Shown here: positions 1-5,781 of the stretch, one piece after another | Layout: each line of letters starts with the position of its first letter | Position numbering within the stretch: position 1 is the first letter of the stretch | Assembly (NCBI GenBank): GCA_030740335.1 | Contig: JASLXL010000278.1 | Location: forward strand, 1 to 5,781 | Source: SAR202 cluster bacterium | GTDB taxonomy: Bacteria > Chloroflexota > Dehalococcoidia > SAR202 > CAJWER01 | Reading direction: 5' to 3' | DNA: 5,781 nt | The notes under the pieces: generated by a model | What the model saw: only the letters and a program-made list of their open reading frames with translations | What the model was told of the DNA's origin: nothing | Databases searched by the model: none | Program-made: the position numbers and the translations under genes

Positions 1-1383
1 AGAACCGCCTTCCCATTTCACCACTCGCGCCAGGTCGTCCCCCCACACCTCGTGGCAGTCGTTCAGTGAATATCCTGGAACGACCGTCCCTCCGGGGTCC
101 TGCACCTCAATCCGGATACCTCCAGCAGCACCCGTCGAAAAATTCAATGCAAGTTTACTGCCCTGGAACGTCATAGGCTTTGTCAGTACTTCCCCGCCAC
201 TCAACTTCGCATTGATTGACACGAAACCGTCGATTCGCATGGTGAAGCGCCTCAGTCTCTCGACGTTTTCGGCCTGCTCTACGGCTTCCTGGGAATAGAT
301 AGACAACTCACGCTCCGACCCTTCAATGTGTGAAACCGTCTCCAAAAGACCTATCGCCTGGTAGTTATCGCCATAGAACCAATTTTCGGTCAACCTCAGC
401 CCTGGCCGAATAAATGACTCGGGCCAGACGTCAAACTCGTACCCATCACGGCTTGTCATGAACATGCCGTCCGTGACGGCGGTCCCACTCCGCTCTCCCC
501 ATGAGGCGCGTACACGACGATAATCGAGCTGAGGCAGCGCCAGCGTAGACTCGGTCCAACCTCTGTCGACATACCTAGTAGGGAAGCCAAAATAGATATG
601 AGGAGCCCGATAGTAGGGGAGTACGCCGTTGGTGTACAGTTCGCTGACGCGTCCAGGCGAATAGCCCAGCCACTCAGGTGTAGGCCACTCCAAAAAATTC
701 TTGGTGGTCGACGTCTTGATGTCGCGGCCGTTCTTGTTGCCTCTCTCATCTTTTCCAGGCCGGAATTCGCGGTGGTATTCGCGGTATTCACCTCGCACCG
801 AGTCCCAGAAGGCCAGGTTTGTAGAGTCGAACGCGCCGTCGGTTATCACCGGATGGTCGGCCATGAGTGACCAATGAATCGCGTCGGCAGACTTGAATGC
901 GTACAACCCCCCGTACATCTTCTCGTAGGCCACGGCCTTGTAGAGTGCGTCGGGTGCGCAATTCGGGTTGTCATCTCGAAATGGCACGAAGGATTGGGTC
1001 TTTGGCCCATCCAGAATAATGTTGTTGTCCTTGGAGCTTCCAAACTCACACAGGCCCAGAGAGGGTTTTCCCCAGGTAATGCCGTCGGAGCTCTCGGCGT
1101 AGCAGATGACCTCCGGGTGCACCTTGAAATCCTTCTTGGTCCAGTCCACGTCGAGGCCGCGGTAGTACATCCGATAAATGTCGCCGTCTTGAAATATGGT
1201 GAAGGAGCCACACGAGTTGCCCTCCCATGGATCGGTAAATCGCATGACCACCTCTTGGGCAGCCGGCTGATGCAGTATCCGCGTCGCCCCGTGAAGGCGG
1301 TCGACCAGGTAGTCGTCGACCAACAACTCCAGTCTGGAGCCTATGTCAATTGGTCGGCTGCTCTGAGACAGGAGCGTCCTCAT
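1..1383 (-). CDS. GH32/GH43-like five-bladed beta-propeller protein (3' end cut by window edge)
   Basis: The frame is open for 461 codons from an ATG at 1383 to base 1 with no stop, so the C-terminus lies outside the window. I recognise the family as the planctomycete-type proteins usually annotated 'glycosyl hydrolase family 32' or hypothetical. Landmarks are LELLVDDYLVD (18-28), RMYYRG (71-76), DDNPNCAPD (137-145), GAFDSTNLAFWD (183-194), LYTNGVLPY (249-257), FGFPTRYVD (265-273), DGMFMTSRDG (305-314), ESFIRPGL (322-329) and a C-terminal beta-sandwich from about 380. Blade-like SxDxxxW/F motifs occur at 98-104, 165-171 and 311-317. By memory of relatives, about 25 residues are missing. There is no signal peptide or membrane segment, so it is probably cytoplasmic. 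It starts 11 bases after the upstream hydrolase stop, with a weak AAGGG Shine-Dalgarno overlapping that stop, so it is likely translationally coupled. The catalytic acids of true GH32 cannot be assigned with confidence, and enzymatic activity is unproven. Family call is confident; substrate is unknown. Confidence 0.85.
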   Translation of the reverse strand, partial: MRTLLSQSSRPIDIGSRLELLVDDYLVDRLHGATRILHQPAAQEVVMRFTDPWEGNSCGSFTIFQDGDIYRMYYRGLDVDWTKKDFKVHPEVICYAESSDGITWGKPSLGLCEFGSSKDNNIILDGPKTQSFVPFRDDNPNCAPDALYKAVAYEKMYGGLYAFKSADAIHWSLMADHPVITDGAFDSTNLAFWDSVRGEYREYHREFRPGKDERGNKNGRDIKTSTTKNFLEWPTPEWLGYSPGRVSELYTNGVLPYYRAPHIYFGFPTRYVDRGWTESTLALPQLDYRRVRASWGERSGTAVTDGMFMTSRDGYEFDVWPESFIRPGLRLTENWFYGDNYQAIGLLETVSHIEGSERELSIYSQEAVEQAENVERLRRFTMRIDGFVSINAKLSGGEVLTKPMTFQGSKLALNFSTGAAGGIRIEVQDPGGTVVPGYSLNDCHEVWGDDLARVVKWEGGS

Positions 1384-1394
1384 AATTGGGGCCC

Positions 1395-2447
1395 TTATCC
1401 GAGGGTGGCCACCCTCGCCGGGTTGCGCTCGGTAATCATCTCGATGTCGTCCCTCGAAAAACCGTAGTCAGGCATTCTGGGGACAATGTTCTCCGGGAGG
1501 TGCTTGAACCCCTGGCCACCGAATCTGACCTGCCTGTGTTTGCCGAACATGTCCTGGGCCATCAGCACTCGCTCGCCGTAACCCTCATCCACGAGCCGCT
1601 TGATGTAGCTTAGTCTCTGAGCGTCGTTGAGCATGTCCATATCAGACATCGAAAACTCCGAGTTTTCCCAGCCGAAGAAGTCCCATTCTAGGTAGCACCC
1701 TCGCTTCGCTAAGGCTATGATATCGTCGAACCCGTGGAGGGTTCGGTCCATGTGATCCATGATGACCCTGCTTGGGTCTGCGCCTGCCTCTTCTAGGATA
1801 TCCAGAACCTCAAATGGCGCGGTCTTAGCGCGTCCGGGGTGAATCGTGATTGTTGCGCCTAGCTGCAGTTGGGCCTTTGCGCCGGCGCGAAGCACCTTGC
1901 GTTCGTTCGGCGTCAGGGGCCATGAGCAGCCTAATTCACCGATGATACCAGAGCGCACCCCTGTATCCCCGACGCCAACGGTGAAATCACCCACTATCTC
2001 CTCGGTGATCTCCTCCTCGGTCTTGTCGTCCATGCCGTCCGGGTGCAGCAGCCCAATGTAGTACCCCGAGCCCATTATGATGTTGATTCCAGTTGCCCGG
2101 GAGATGCGGACCAGCGCCAGCGGGTCGCGCCTGATGCCGTTAGATGTGGTGTCGATCATCGTCTGGCCGCCTGCCCTGAAGAACAGGGAGGCCTCCGAGA
2201 TGGAGACCTCCTCGTCCAACGTGACGAGATTATCCAGGCTCCTAAAGGGGTCGTACACAACCCATGCAATATTCTTCTCGGTGACGGGCTCGAATGCCTT
2301 GTGGTACTCGGTGGCCTCCGGCGGCGGTTTGAAGGCGAAGCTAAAGTCCAGCAGCAAGTGCTCATGCGGGTCCGTCAGACCCAATTTGTCAGGGGATATG
2401 GGTCCCATCACCGTCTGTGCCATACCCGCGGGAATCTTGTTCGCCAT
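1395..2447 (-). CDS. Phosphotriesterase-family metal-dependent hydrolase (amidohydrolase superfamily, COG1735)
   Basis: This is a full-length 350-residue TIM-barrel hydrolase of the phosphotriesterase (Php/PTE) family. The binuclear metal site is complete: DPHEH gives H28 and H30 of the HxH motif, GIIGELG gives E171 as the bridging ligand, TIHPGR gives H203, MDHMDRT gives H232 and MAQDMF gives D299. The barrel closes with an NPARVATLG tail typical of the superfamily. In classical bacterial phosphotriesterase the bridging ligand is a carboxylated Lys; Glu here is typical of phosphotriesterase-homology proteins. The wider COG1735 family includes lactonases and phosphorylated sugar-lactone hydrolases, so a lactone or ester is a more likely substrate than an organophosphate, but this is inference. 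The start is fixed by a strong GGAGG six bases upstream of the ATG. It is the middle gene of the minus-strand operon, 56 bases after the RidA gene and 11 before the propeller gene. Cytoplasmic: no signal peptide. Confidence 0.93.
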   Translation of the reverse strand: MANKIPAGMAQTVMGPISPDKLGLTDPHEHLLLDFSFAFKPPPEATEYHKAFEPVTEKNIAWVVYDPFRSLDNLVTLDEEVSISEASLFFRAGGQTMIDTTSNGIRRDPLALVRISRATGINIIMGSGYYIGLLHPDGMDDKTEEEITEEIVGDFTVGVGDTGVRSGIIGELGCSWPLTPNERKVLRAGAKAQLQLGATITIHPGRAKTAPFEVLDILEEAGADPSRVIMDHMDRTLHGFDDIIALAKRGCYLEWDFFGWENSEFSMSDMDMLNDAQRLSYIKRLVDEGYGERVLMAQDMFGKHRQVRFGGQGFKHLPENIVPRMPDYGFSRDDIEMITERNPARVATLG

Positions 2448-2453
2448 CGTGTT

Positions 2454-2458
2454 CCTCC
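2454..2458 (-). promoter_or_regulatory. Ribosome binding site of the phosphotriesterase-family gene
   Basis: On the minus strand the sequence reads GGAGG followed by six bases and then ATG (2447). This is a strong Shine-Dalgarno match. It fixes the start of the hydrolase and shows that the gene has its own initiation signal despite lying inside an operon. Confidence 0.85.
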
Positions 2459-2503
2459 GGGGCCTGCGTTATTATCGGTCCAAGTCGTGAACATTACCCA
2501 AAT

Positions 2504-2917
2504 CTAAATCGCCGCCACCGTTGTAACCTCTAACAGCATCTCCTCGTCCATCAAGCTATCAATGATCAGCAGTGTGCTGGGCGGGAAGTCGCCGTCGGGA
2601 TAGAGCTCGTCCACGATTGTATTTCTTTCCGCCATGAAGGGCCCGATCAGATCGCGACCCGATAGGTAAGTCGTAAACTGGATTACGTTACGGAACGTCG
2701 CGCCGGCGCTCTCCAAAACATTGCCGATATTCTCGTACACCTGCCTGACCTGTGCGACGACATCACCCACGCCCACCATGTTGCCTTCAGCATCCACCGC
2801 GACCTGCCCCGCCAGGTACAACATCTCTTGCGGCTTTACGCGCGCTAGCTGCGAGTACCGCCCGAGTGGCCGCGCGACGCTGCTGGGATTTTCCATGGTC
2901 CTGACGACCTGAGCCAT
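2504..2917 (-). CDS. RidA/YjgF/UK114-family protein lacking the catalytic arginine
   Basis: At 137 residues this matches the usual size of the RidA (YjgF/YER057c/UK114) chorismate-mutase-like fold, which forms trimers in the cytoplasm. Family landmarks are YLAGQVAVDAEGNMVG (34-49), a helix QVRQVYENIGNVLESAGA (56-73), NVIQFTTYL (77-85) and a C-terminal LLEVTTVAAI. Archetypal RidA hydrolyses reactive enamines and imines using an Arg in a FPAR(S/T) motif. Here the motif reads FPPST (111-115), so Ser114 stands at the Arg position, while Glu130 matches the conserved late Glu. Loss of the Arg places it among the Rid subfamilies without proven imine deaminase activity (Rid4-7 type), which often sit in catabolic operons. 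It is the first gene of the minus-strand operon, with a strong AGGAGG six bases before the ATG. Family call is firm; the exact reaction is unknown. Confidence 0.93.
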   Translation of the reverse strand: MAQVVRTMENPSSVARPLGRYSQLARVKPQEMLYLAGQVAVDAEGNMVGVGDVVAQVRQVYENIGNVLESAGATFRNVIQFTTYLSGRDLIGPFMAERNTIVDELYPDGDFPPSTLLIIDSLMDEEMLLEVTTVAAI

Positions 2918-2923
2918 TTCATG

Positions 2924-2929
2924 CCTCCT
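2924..2929 (-). promoter_or_regulatory. Ribosome binding site of the RidA-family gene
   Basis: The minus strand reads AGGAGG, six bases, then ATG at 2917. It is a near-perfect Shine-Dalgarno sequence and supports this ATG over any internal start. Confidence 0.85.
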
Positions 2930-3021
2930 ATTGTCTTCGAAGTCAAAACTAACGGTGTGGTCTATCTCTATGCCACGGCCCCATCATGCCGTTCACAGTG
3001 AGCCCGTCGAATAGCGATCGA

Positions 3022-3050
3022 AGGCTAGCACCGACACAACGAATGGTCAA
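3022..3050 (-). promoter_or_regulatory. Candidate promoter of the RidA-hydrolase-propeller operon
   Basis: On the minus strand TTGACC (3050-3045, five of six bases of the sigma-70 -35 consensus) is followed by a 17-base spacer and TAGCCT (3027-3022, a weak -10 with three of six matches). Transcription would start near 3015 and leave a leader of about 100 bases before the RidA start. The -35 and spacing are good and the -10 is poor. The location, in the only sizeable divergent gap, is where a promoter is expected. Confidence 0.3.
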
Positions 3051-3073
3051 CGGTTCCCTCAGTAGGCAGGTCG

Positions 3074-4282
3074 GTGTATCATAGGCGCATGTCGCCAGGA
3101 ACCGCAGAGAACTCTCCCCCGGCGGACCCATCTCATAGCGCCTCGGACCTGATCCTTTTCGGCACGGCAACATTCCTGTTCTGGACAGCCCTCTACCTGT
3201 ACGTCCCAATCCTACCGGCCCACGCTGAGGCCATGGGCGCCAACCTGGTCATGGTCGGCGGGGTTATCGCTTCATACGCCATTGCACAGCTCCTACTGCG
3301 CTTGCCGGTGGGTGCCTGGGCGGACCATGTGGGACGGCGCAAGCCCTTCGTGCTCGGTGGCCTGCTTTTCGCCTCCGCGGGCGCAGGCATCATGGCAGTG
3401 GCTCCCGATTCCTGGTCTTTGTTCGCGGGGAGGGCGGTCACAGGGATCGCCGCCGCCACCTGGGTGGTCTCCAGCGTATTCTTCGCTTCGTACTTCACCG
3501 AAGAGCGAACCGCCCGCGGCATCGGAATCATCAGCTTCGTCAACAACGGGGCGATGGTGACGGCCACATCCATGGGCGGGCTGCTGGCGGATCAGTGGAA
3601 TGCAGAGGTGGTTTTTGCAATTGCTGCGGTTCTGGGCCTACTCGGCGTGGGCTTCCTGCTCCCAGTAAAAGAACAGAGGATGGTCCGGAATACCAGGTCG
3701 CTGGAGAGCTTCCGTTCGGTCTCCCTCCAACCCGACCTGCTGCGAGCGTCTTTTGCCAGCATGCTCCTCCAGTTTGCGGGCTTTGCTTCGATCTTCAGCT
3801 TCACTCTGGTCTACGCCGCTCGCATCGGGGCCGGACCCTCGGACCTGGGGCTGCTCACAGGGTCGTACCTGGGAGCGGCCACTGTCGCTACGCTGGTCAC
3901 CGTCTACTTGGTGGAGCGAAGCGGCTTCCCGTTCACCATCACACTCGGGGTGGCGATCATGGGCGGCACGCTATTAGTTACACCCCTGGTGACGACCCTG
4001 GGTGTGCTAGTTGCGCTGCAACTGGCCACCGGAATAGGCCGAGGCCTGTCCAACACCGCGCTAATGGCGCTGAGCATACGCACTGTCGCGCCGGAAAACA
4101 GAGCCACCGCCATGGGCGTGTACCAGGCAGTCTATGCCATCGGCATGTTCGCGGGGCCCGTTGTGGGAGGCATAGTGGCCGGTGCCGCGGGCATCGACTC
4201 TGTATTTTACCTGTCGGGTCTTCTGGCGCTTGTTGGAGGCGCACTGCTATATTTCAACAGAGACACGCAGCCAACGCCGTAG
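3074..4282 (+). CDS. Major facilitator superfamily (MFS) transporter, 12 membrane helices
   Basis: This 402-residue (GTG start at 3074) or 397-residue (ATG at 3089) inner-membrane permease has the length and topology of a 12-helix MFS protein. Helices fall at roughly 27-48, 56-80, 91-110, 114-138, 147-170, 177-196, then, after a charged central loop (199-222), 225-248, 256-280, 286-306, 307-329, 343-369 and 374-394. The MFS motif A in the helix 2-3 loop is clear: GAWADHVGRRK at 80-90. Later ENRATAMGVYQ (341-351) matches the equivalent helix 10-11 region of drug-efflux and sugar-type MFS families. Direction and substrate cannot be read. It diverges from the hydrolase operon and is followed 30 bases later by the DUF1786 gene. 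The ATG at 3089 is my preferred start: no strong Shine-Dalgarno precedes either codon, and residues 1-5 look unlike a conserved N-terminus. Confidence 0.93.
   Translation: MYHRRMSPGTAENSPPADPSHSASDLILFGTATFLFWTALYLYVPILPAHAEAMGANLVMVGGVIASYAIAQLLLRLPVGAWADHVGRRKPFVLGGLLFASAGAGIMAVAPDSWSLFAGRAVTGIAAATWVVSSVFFASYFTEERTARGIGIISFVNNGAMVTATSMGGLLADQWNAEVVFAIAAVLGLLGVGFLLPVKEQRMVRNTRSLESFRSVSLQPDLLRASFASMLLQFAGFASIFSFTLVYAARIGAGPSDLGLLTGSYLGAATVATLVTVYLVERSGFPFTITLGVAIMGGTLLVTPLVTTLGVLVALQLATGIGRGLSNTALMALSIRTVAPENRATAMGVYQAVYAIGMFAGPVVGGIVAGAAGIDSVFYLSGLLALVGGALLYFNRDTQPTP
3077..3082 (+). promoter_or_regulatory. Candidate -10 box for the MFS gene, implying a leaderless start
   Basis: TATCAT matches five of six bases of the sigma-70 -10 consensus and ends seven bases before the ATG at 3089. 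A start site at the normal distance would fall on that ATG. The -35 at 17 bases upstream (TTCCCT, 3054-3059) is weak. This element lies inside the alternative GTG-initiated reading, so both starts cannot use it. Confidence 0.3.
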
Positions 4283-4312
4283 CGGTGAGTTTCAATACCA
4301 CGAGAGAAGCCA

Positions 4313-5458
4313 ATGCGAATCCTTGCCATAGATGTTGGCACCGGCACACAAGATATCCTGCTGTTCGACTCGACGCGGGCTGTCGAGAACTCCGTGCAGC
4401 TCGTCGTCCCCGCGCCCACGGTTATTGCGGCGGGCAGGGTACACGCAGCCACCAAACGTTCTAGGAACCTGGTGCTCACCGGCGTAAACATGGGCGGAGG
4501 GCCGGTCACCGGCGCGGTTGAGCAGCACATGGCGACTGGTCTCGCCGCCTACGCGACTCCATCTGCAGCGGTCACATTCGACGACGACCCGGAGATGGTA
4601 CGCCGCATGGGAATCACCATCGTCTCCGACGACGAAGCCGCTGGATTAGACGCGGATGTCGTAAAGTTACAGGACGTAGACACGGACATGGTCCGTCGCG
4701 CACTCAAGGCCTTCGACATTGATCCTGTTTGGGACGCCCTCGCAGTCGCAGTCTTCGACCATGGCGATGCACCGCCAGGCTACAGTGACCGCAGGTTCCG
4801 ATTCGATCACCTGCGCGACCAGATCCTTTCTCAACGCCGAGAACTGCTGTCCTTTGCATATATGGCCGACGATGTACCCGCCTACCTGACCCGTATGGCC
4901 GCCGTAGCCGATACCGTCGGTAGGCAGAGCCCCCTACTGCTCATGGACACAGCTCAAGCCGCCGTTCTCGGCTCCCTGGAAGACCCCGCGGTCGCGGCGG
5001 AGAACTGTGCGGTCGTCGCCAATTTGGGCAACGAGCACACTCTTGCATATCATCTGCACGGCTCCTCTATCCTCGGCGTACTGGAACACCACACACACGT
5101 CGTCACACCCGACCGGCTGGAGCAGCACCTGGAGGAATTGGTATCGGGAGATCTCGACGGAGAGGCCATATGGAAGGCGCAAGGCCACGGCGCGGTGGTT
5201 GTCGAGGGAGGGGAAAGCCTCGGGTTCCTCAGCATCATCGGCCCGATGCGAGCAATGCTGCAGGGCTCACGCCTTAAACCCTACTTCGCCACGCCCCACG
5301 GCTCGATGATGCTGGCTGGTTCCTTTGGTCTGCTGCGAGCATGGGCCGAGCACGATCCGTCGGTAAGCGAAGAGATCATGACAGCGCTGAGCAAAGTCGG
5401 CGAGGACATAGGGCACCACCACGGACAACTAGGAAGCTATCCTGTCAGTTCGACTTAG
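4313..5458 (+). CDS. DUF1786 family protein (ASKHA-like; often misnamed pyruvate formate-lyase activating enzyme)
   Basis: This 381-residue protein belongs to the DUF1786 family. The N-terminal AIDVGTGTQDILLFD (5-19) is a hallmark of the family and resembles the phosphate-1 loop of the actin/Hsp70/sugar-kinase (ASKHA) fold. Further blocks are LLLMDTAQAAVLGSLED (208-224), VVANLGNEHTLAY (234-246), a phosphate-2-like turn, GVLEHHTHVV (255-264), QGHGA (290-294) and HGSMMLAGSFGLLRAW (329-344). The database label 'putative pyruvate formate-lyase activating enzyme' is not supported here: there is no radical-SAM CxxxCxxC cluster. No function is established; nucleotide binding is a fold-based inference. 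A modest GAGAGAAG Shine-Dalgarno (4302-4309) precedes the ATG. The gene lies 30 bases after the MFS stop on the same strand, so co-transcription is likely. No membrane segments are seen, which suggests a cytoplasmic protein. Confidence 0.88.
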   Translation: MRILAIDVGTGTQDILLFDSTRAVENSVQLVVPAPTVIAAGRVHAATKRSRNLVLTGVNMGGGPVTGAVEQHMATGLAAYATPSAAVTFDDDPEMVRRMGITIVSDDEAAGLDADVVKLQDVDTDMVRRALKAFDIDPVWDALAVAVFDHGDAPPGYSDRRFRFDHLRDQILSQRRELLSFAYMADDVPAYLTRMAAVADTVGRQSPLLLMDTAQAAVLGSLEDPAVAAENCAVVANLGNEHTLAYHLHGSSILGVLEHHTHVVTPDRLEQHLEELVSGDLDGEAIWKAQGHGAVVVEGGESLGFLSIIGPMRAMLQGSRLKPYFATPHGSMMLAGSFGLLRAWAEHDPSVSEEIMTALSKVGEDIGHHHGQLGSYPVSST

Positions 5459-5474
5459 GGCTCCTGTCGCATAG

Positions 5475-5562
5475 GTCAGCGGATCGCCAGACAGTAACGG
5501 CAGTAGGATTCTTTCGGGTCACCGTGTACCTTCATGTCAGGACCGATAGGACCACCGCTGAC
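5475..5562. repeat. 8-base inverted repeat with a 72-base loop
   Basis: GTCAGCGG at 5475-5482 is the exact reverse complement of CCGCTGAC at 5555-5562. The flanks do not extend the pairing. The loop is long and there is no following T run, so it is not a standard terminator. It may be chance. Confidence 0.3.
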
Positions 5563-5576
5563 AGGGACTTTCCGAT

Positions 5577-5757
5577 ATGAGTTGGATGGTCGAGTCTGGC
5601 GGTAGGGCTTGGACTCGTAGCTGCCCGAATATTCTGGACCTCGGCTGCGGCATTCGCTCCATACGTTTTCTTCTGGGTGTGGTTAGTGGCAATCAGTGTG
5701 GTCATGTATCGTCAATCGGGAGCGCGATCGTCAGGCAATGCCCAATCCACGGCCTGA
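5577..5757 (+). pseudogene. Possible frameshifted small two-helix membrane protein
   Basis: The frame 5581-5757 encodes 58 residues and ends at TGA. It contains two hydrophobic segments, SLAVGLGLVAARIFW and YVFFWVWLVAISVVMY, followed by a polar, basic tail RQSGARSSGNAQSTA, as in a small inner-membrane hairpin protein. However, a TGA (5578-5580) directly precedes the frame and no ATG, GTG or TTG occurs before the second helix. The nearest start is an ATG at 5577 in another frame, with AGGGA nine bases upstream. Deleting two bases from the ATGGTCG stretch near 5586-5592, or an equivalent shift, would join that start (MSW...) to the hydrophobic frame. It could be a decayed gene, a sequencing error or a chance hydrophobic frame. 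No homologue is recognised. Confidence 0.25.
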
Positions 5758-5781
5758 TGGAGGTGCCTAGAGTGTTGCGGA

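Larger units (their letters stand above)
5459..5781. other. Region after the DUF1786 gene with no confident gene
   Basis: These 323 bases reach the right edge. I see no tRNA, no clear intrinsic terminator (no GC-rich hairpin with a T run) and no recognisable domain in any frame. Present are an exact 8-base inverted repeat with a 72-base loop (5475-5482 and 5555-5562), a doubled GGACC (5540-5553 region), and a hydrophobic frame from 5581 to 5757 described separately. Short minus-strand frames also occur (5476-5535 and 5532-5705), but they have no ribosome binding site. Confidence 0.6.

Noticed and set aside
874..1467. 197-codon plus-strand open frame
   Set aside because: It lies antisense to the propeller gene, whose translation matches a recognisable family; this frame has no domain pattern.
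2043..2507. 154-codon plus-strand open frame
   Set aside because: It is antisense to the phosphotriesterase-family gene, whose complete metal site proves the minus strand is coding.
2935..2942. CTTCGAAG palindrome in the RidA leader
   Set aside because: It is a perfect 8-base palindrome next to the ribosome site, but such sites arise often by chance and no second copy is visible to suggest an operator.
3595..4464. 289-codon plus-strand open frame
   Set aside because: It overlaps the MFS gene and the start of the DUF1786 gene in another frame, is rich in Arg, His, Gly and Cys, and shows no family motif.
5476..5535. Minus-strand 19-residue frame ending ESYCRYCLAIR with a CxxC
   Set aside because: There is no Shine-Dalgarno, the frame is very short, and the longer open frame upstream has no start codon; chance is the simplest explanation.
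5532..5705. Minus-strand 57-residue ATG frame (MTTLIATNH...)
   Set aside because: It is antisense to the hydrophobic frame, has a Thr/Ala-rich composition and no recognisable ribosome site or domain.
5577..5781. Open frame with LDLGCG resembling methyltransferase motif I
   Set aside because: The six-residue match is isolated. The following residues lack the SAM-binding acidic strand and later motifs, and the neighbouring frame looks more protein-like.

Overview
The window reads as ordinary chromosomal DNA from a moderately GC-rich, probably uncultured bacterium. I see no phage, insertion sequence, CRISPR array, rRNA or tRNA. The mix of a DUF1786 protein (a family best known from archaea and some Chloroflexota), a planctomycete-type GH32-like beta-propeller protein and a variant phosphotriesterase-family hydrolase is compatible with a Chloroflexota lineage such as SAR202 or Dehalococcoidia. 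That assignment is inference from gene content and is weak.

Layout: two gene groups diverge from an intergenic region at about 2918-3088. On the minus strand, reading leftwards, are a RidA-family protein (2917-2504), a phosphotriesterase-family metallohydrolase (2447-1395) and a GH32/43-like five-bladed beta-propeller protein (1383 to the left edge, missing its C-terminus). The gaps are 56 and 11 bases, so the three are very likely one operon. On the plus strand are a 12-helix MFS transporter (3074 or 3089 to 4282) and, 30 bases later, a DUF1786 ASKHA-like protein (4313-5458). The last 323 bases hold no confident gene. They contain a two-helix hydrophobic reading frame that lacks a usable start and looks frameshifted.

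Working together: a carbohydrate-active-type propeller, a metal-dependent hydrolase of a family that includes lactonases, a RidA-like protein and a divergent MFS permease together suggest uptake and hydrolytic breakdown of a small organic compound, possibly a sugar acid, lactone or ester. This is inference from neighbourhood only; no substrate can be read from the sequence. Two family-defining residues are changed. The phosphotriesterase homologue has Glu where the classical enzyme has a carboxylated Lys. The RidA homologue has Ser where imine deaminases have the catalytic Arg. Both point to members outside the textbook subfamilies. I found no clear evidence of a wholly new defence or mobile system.
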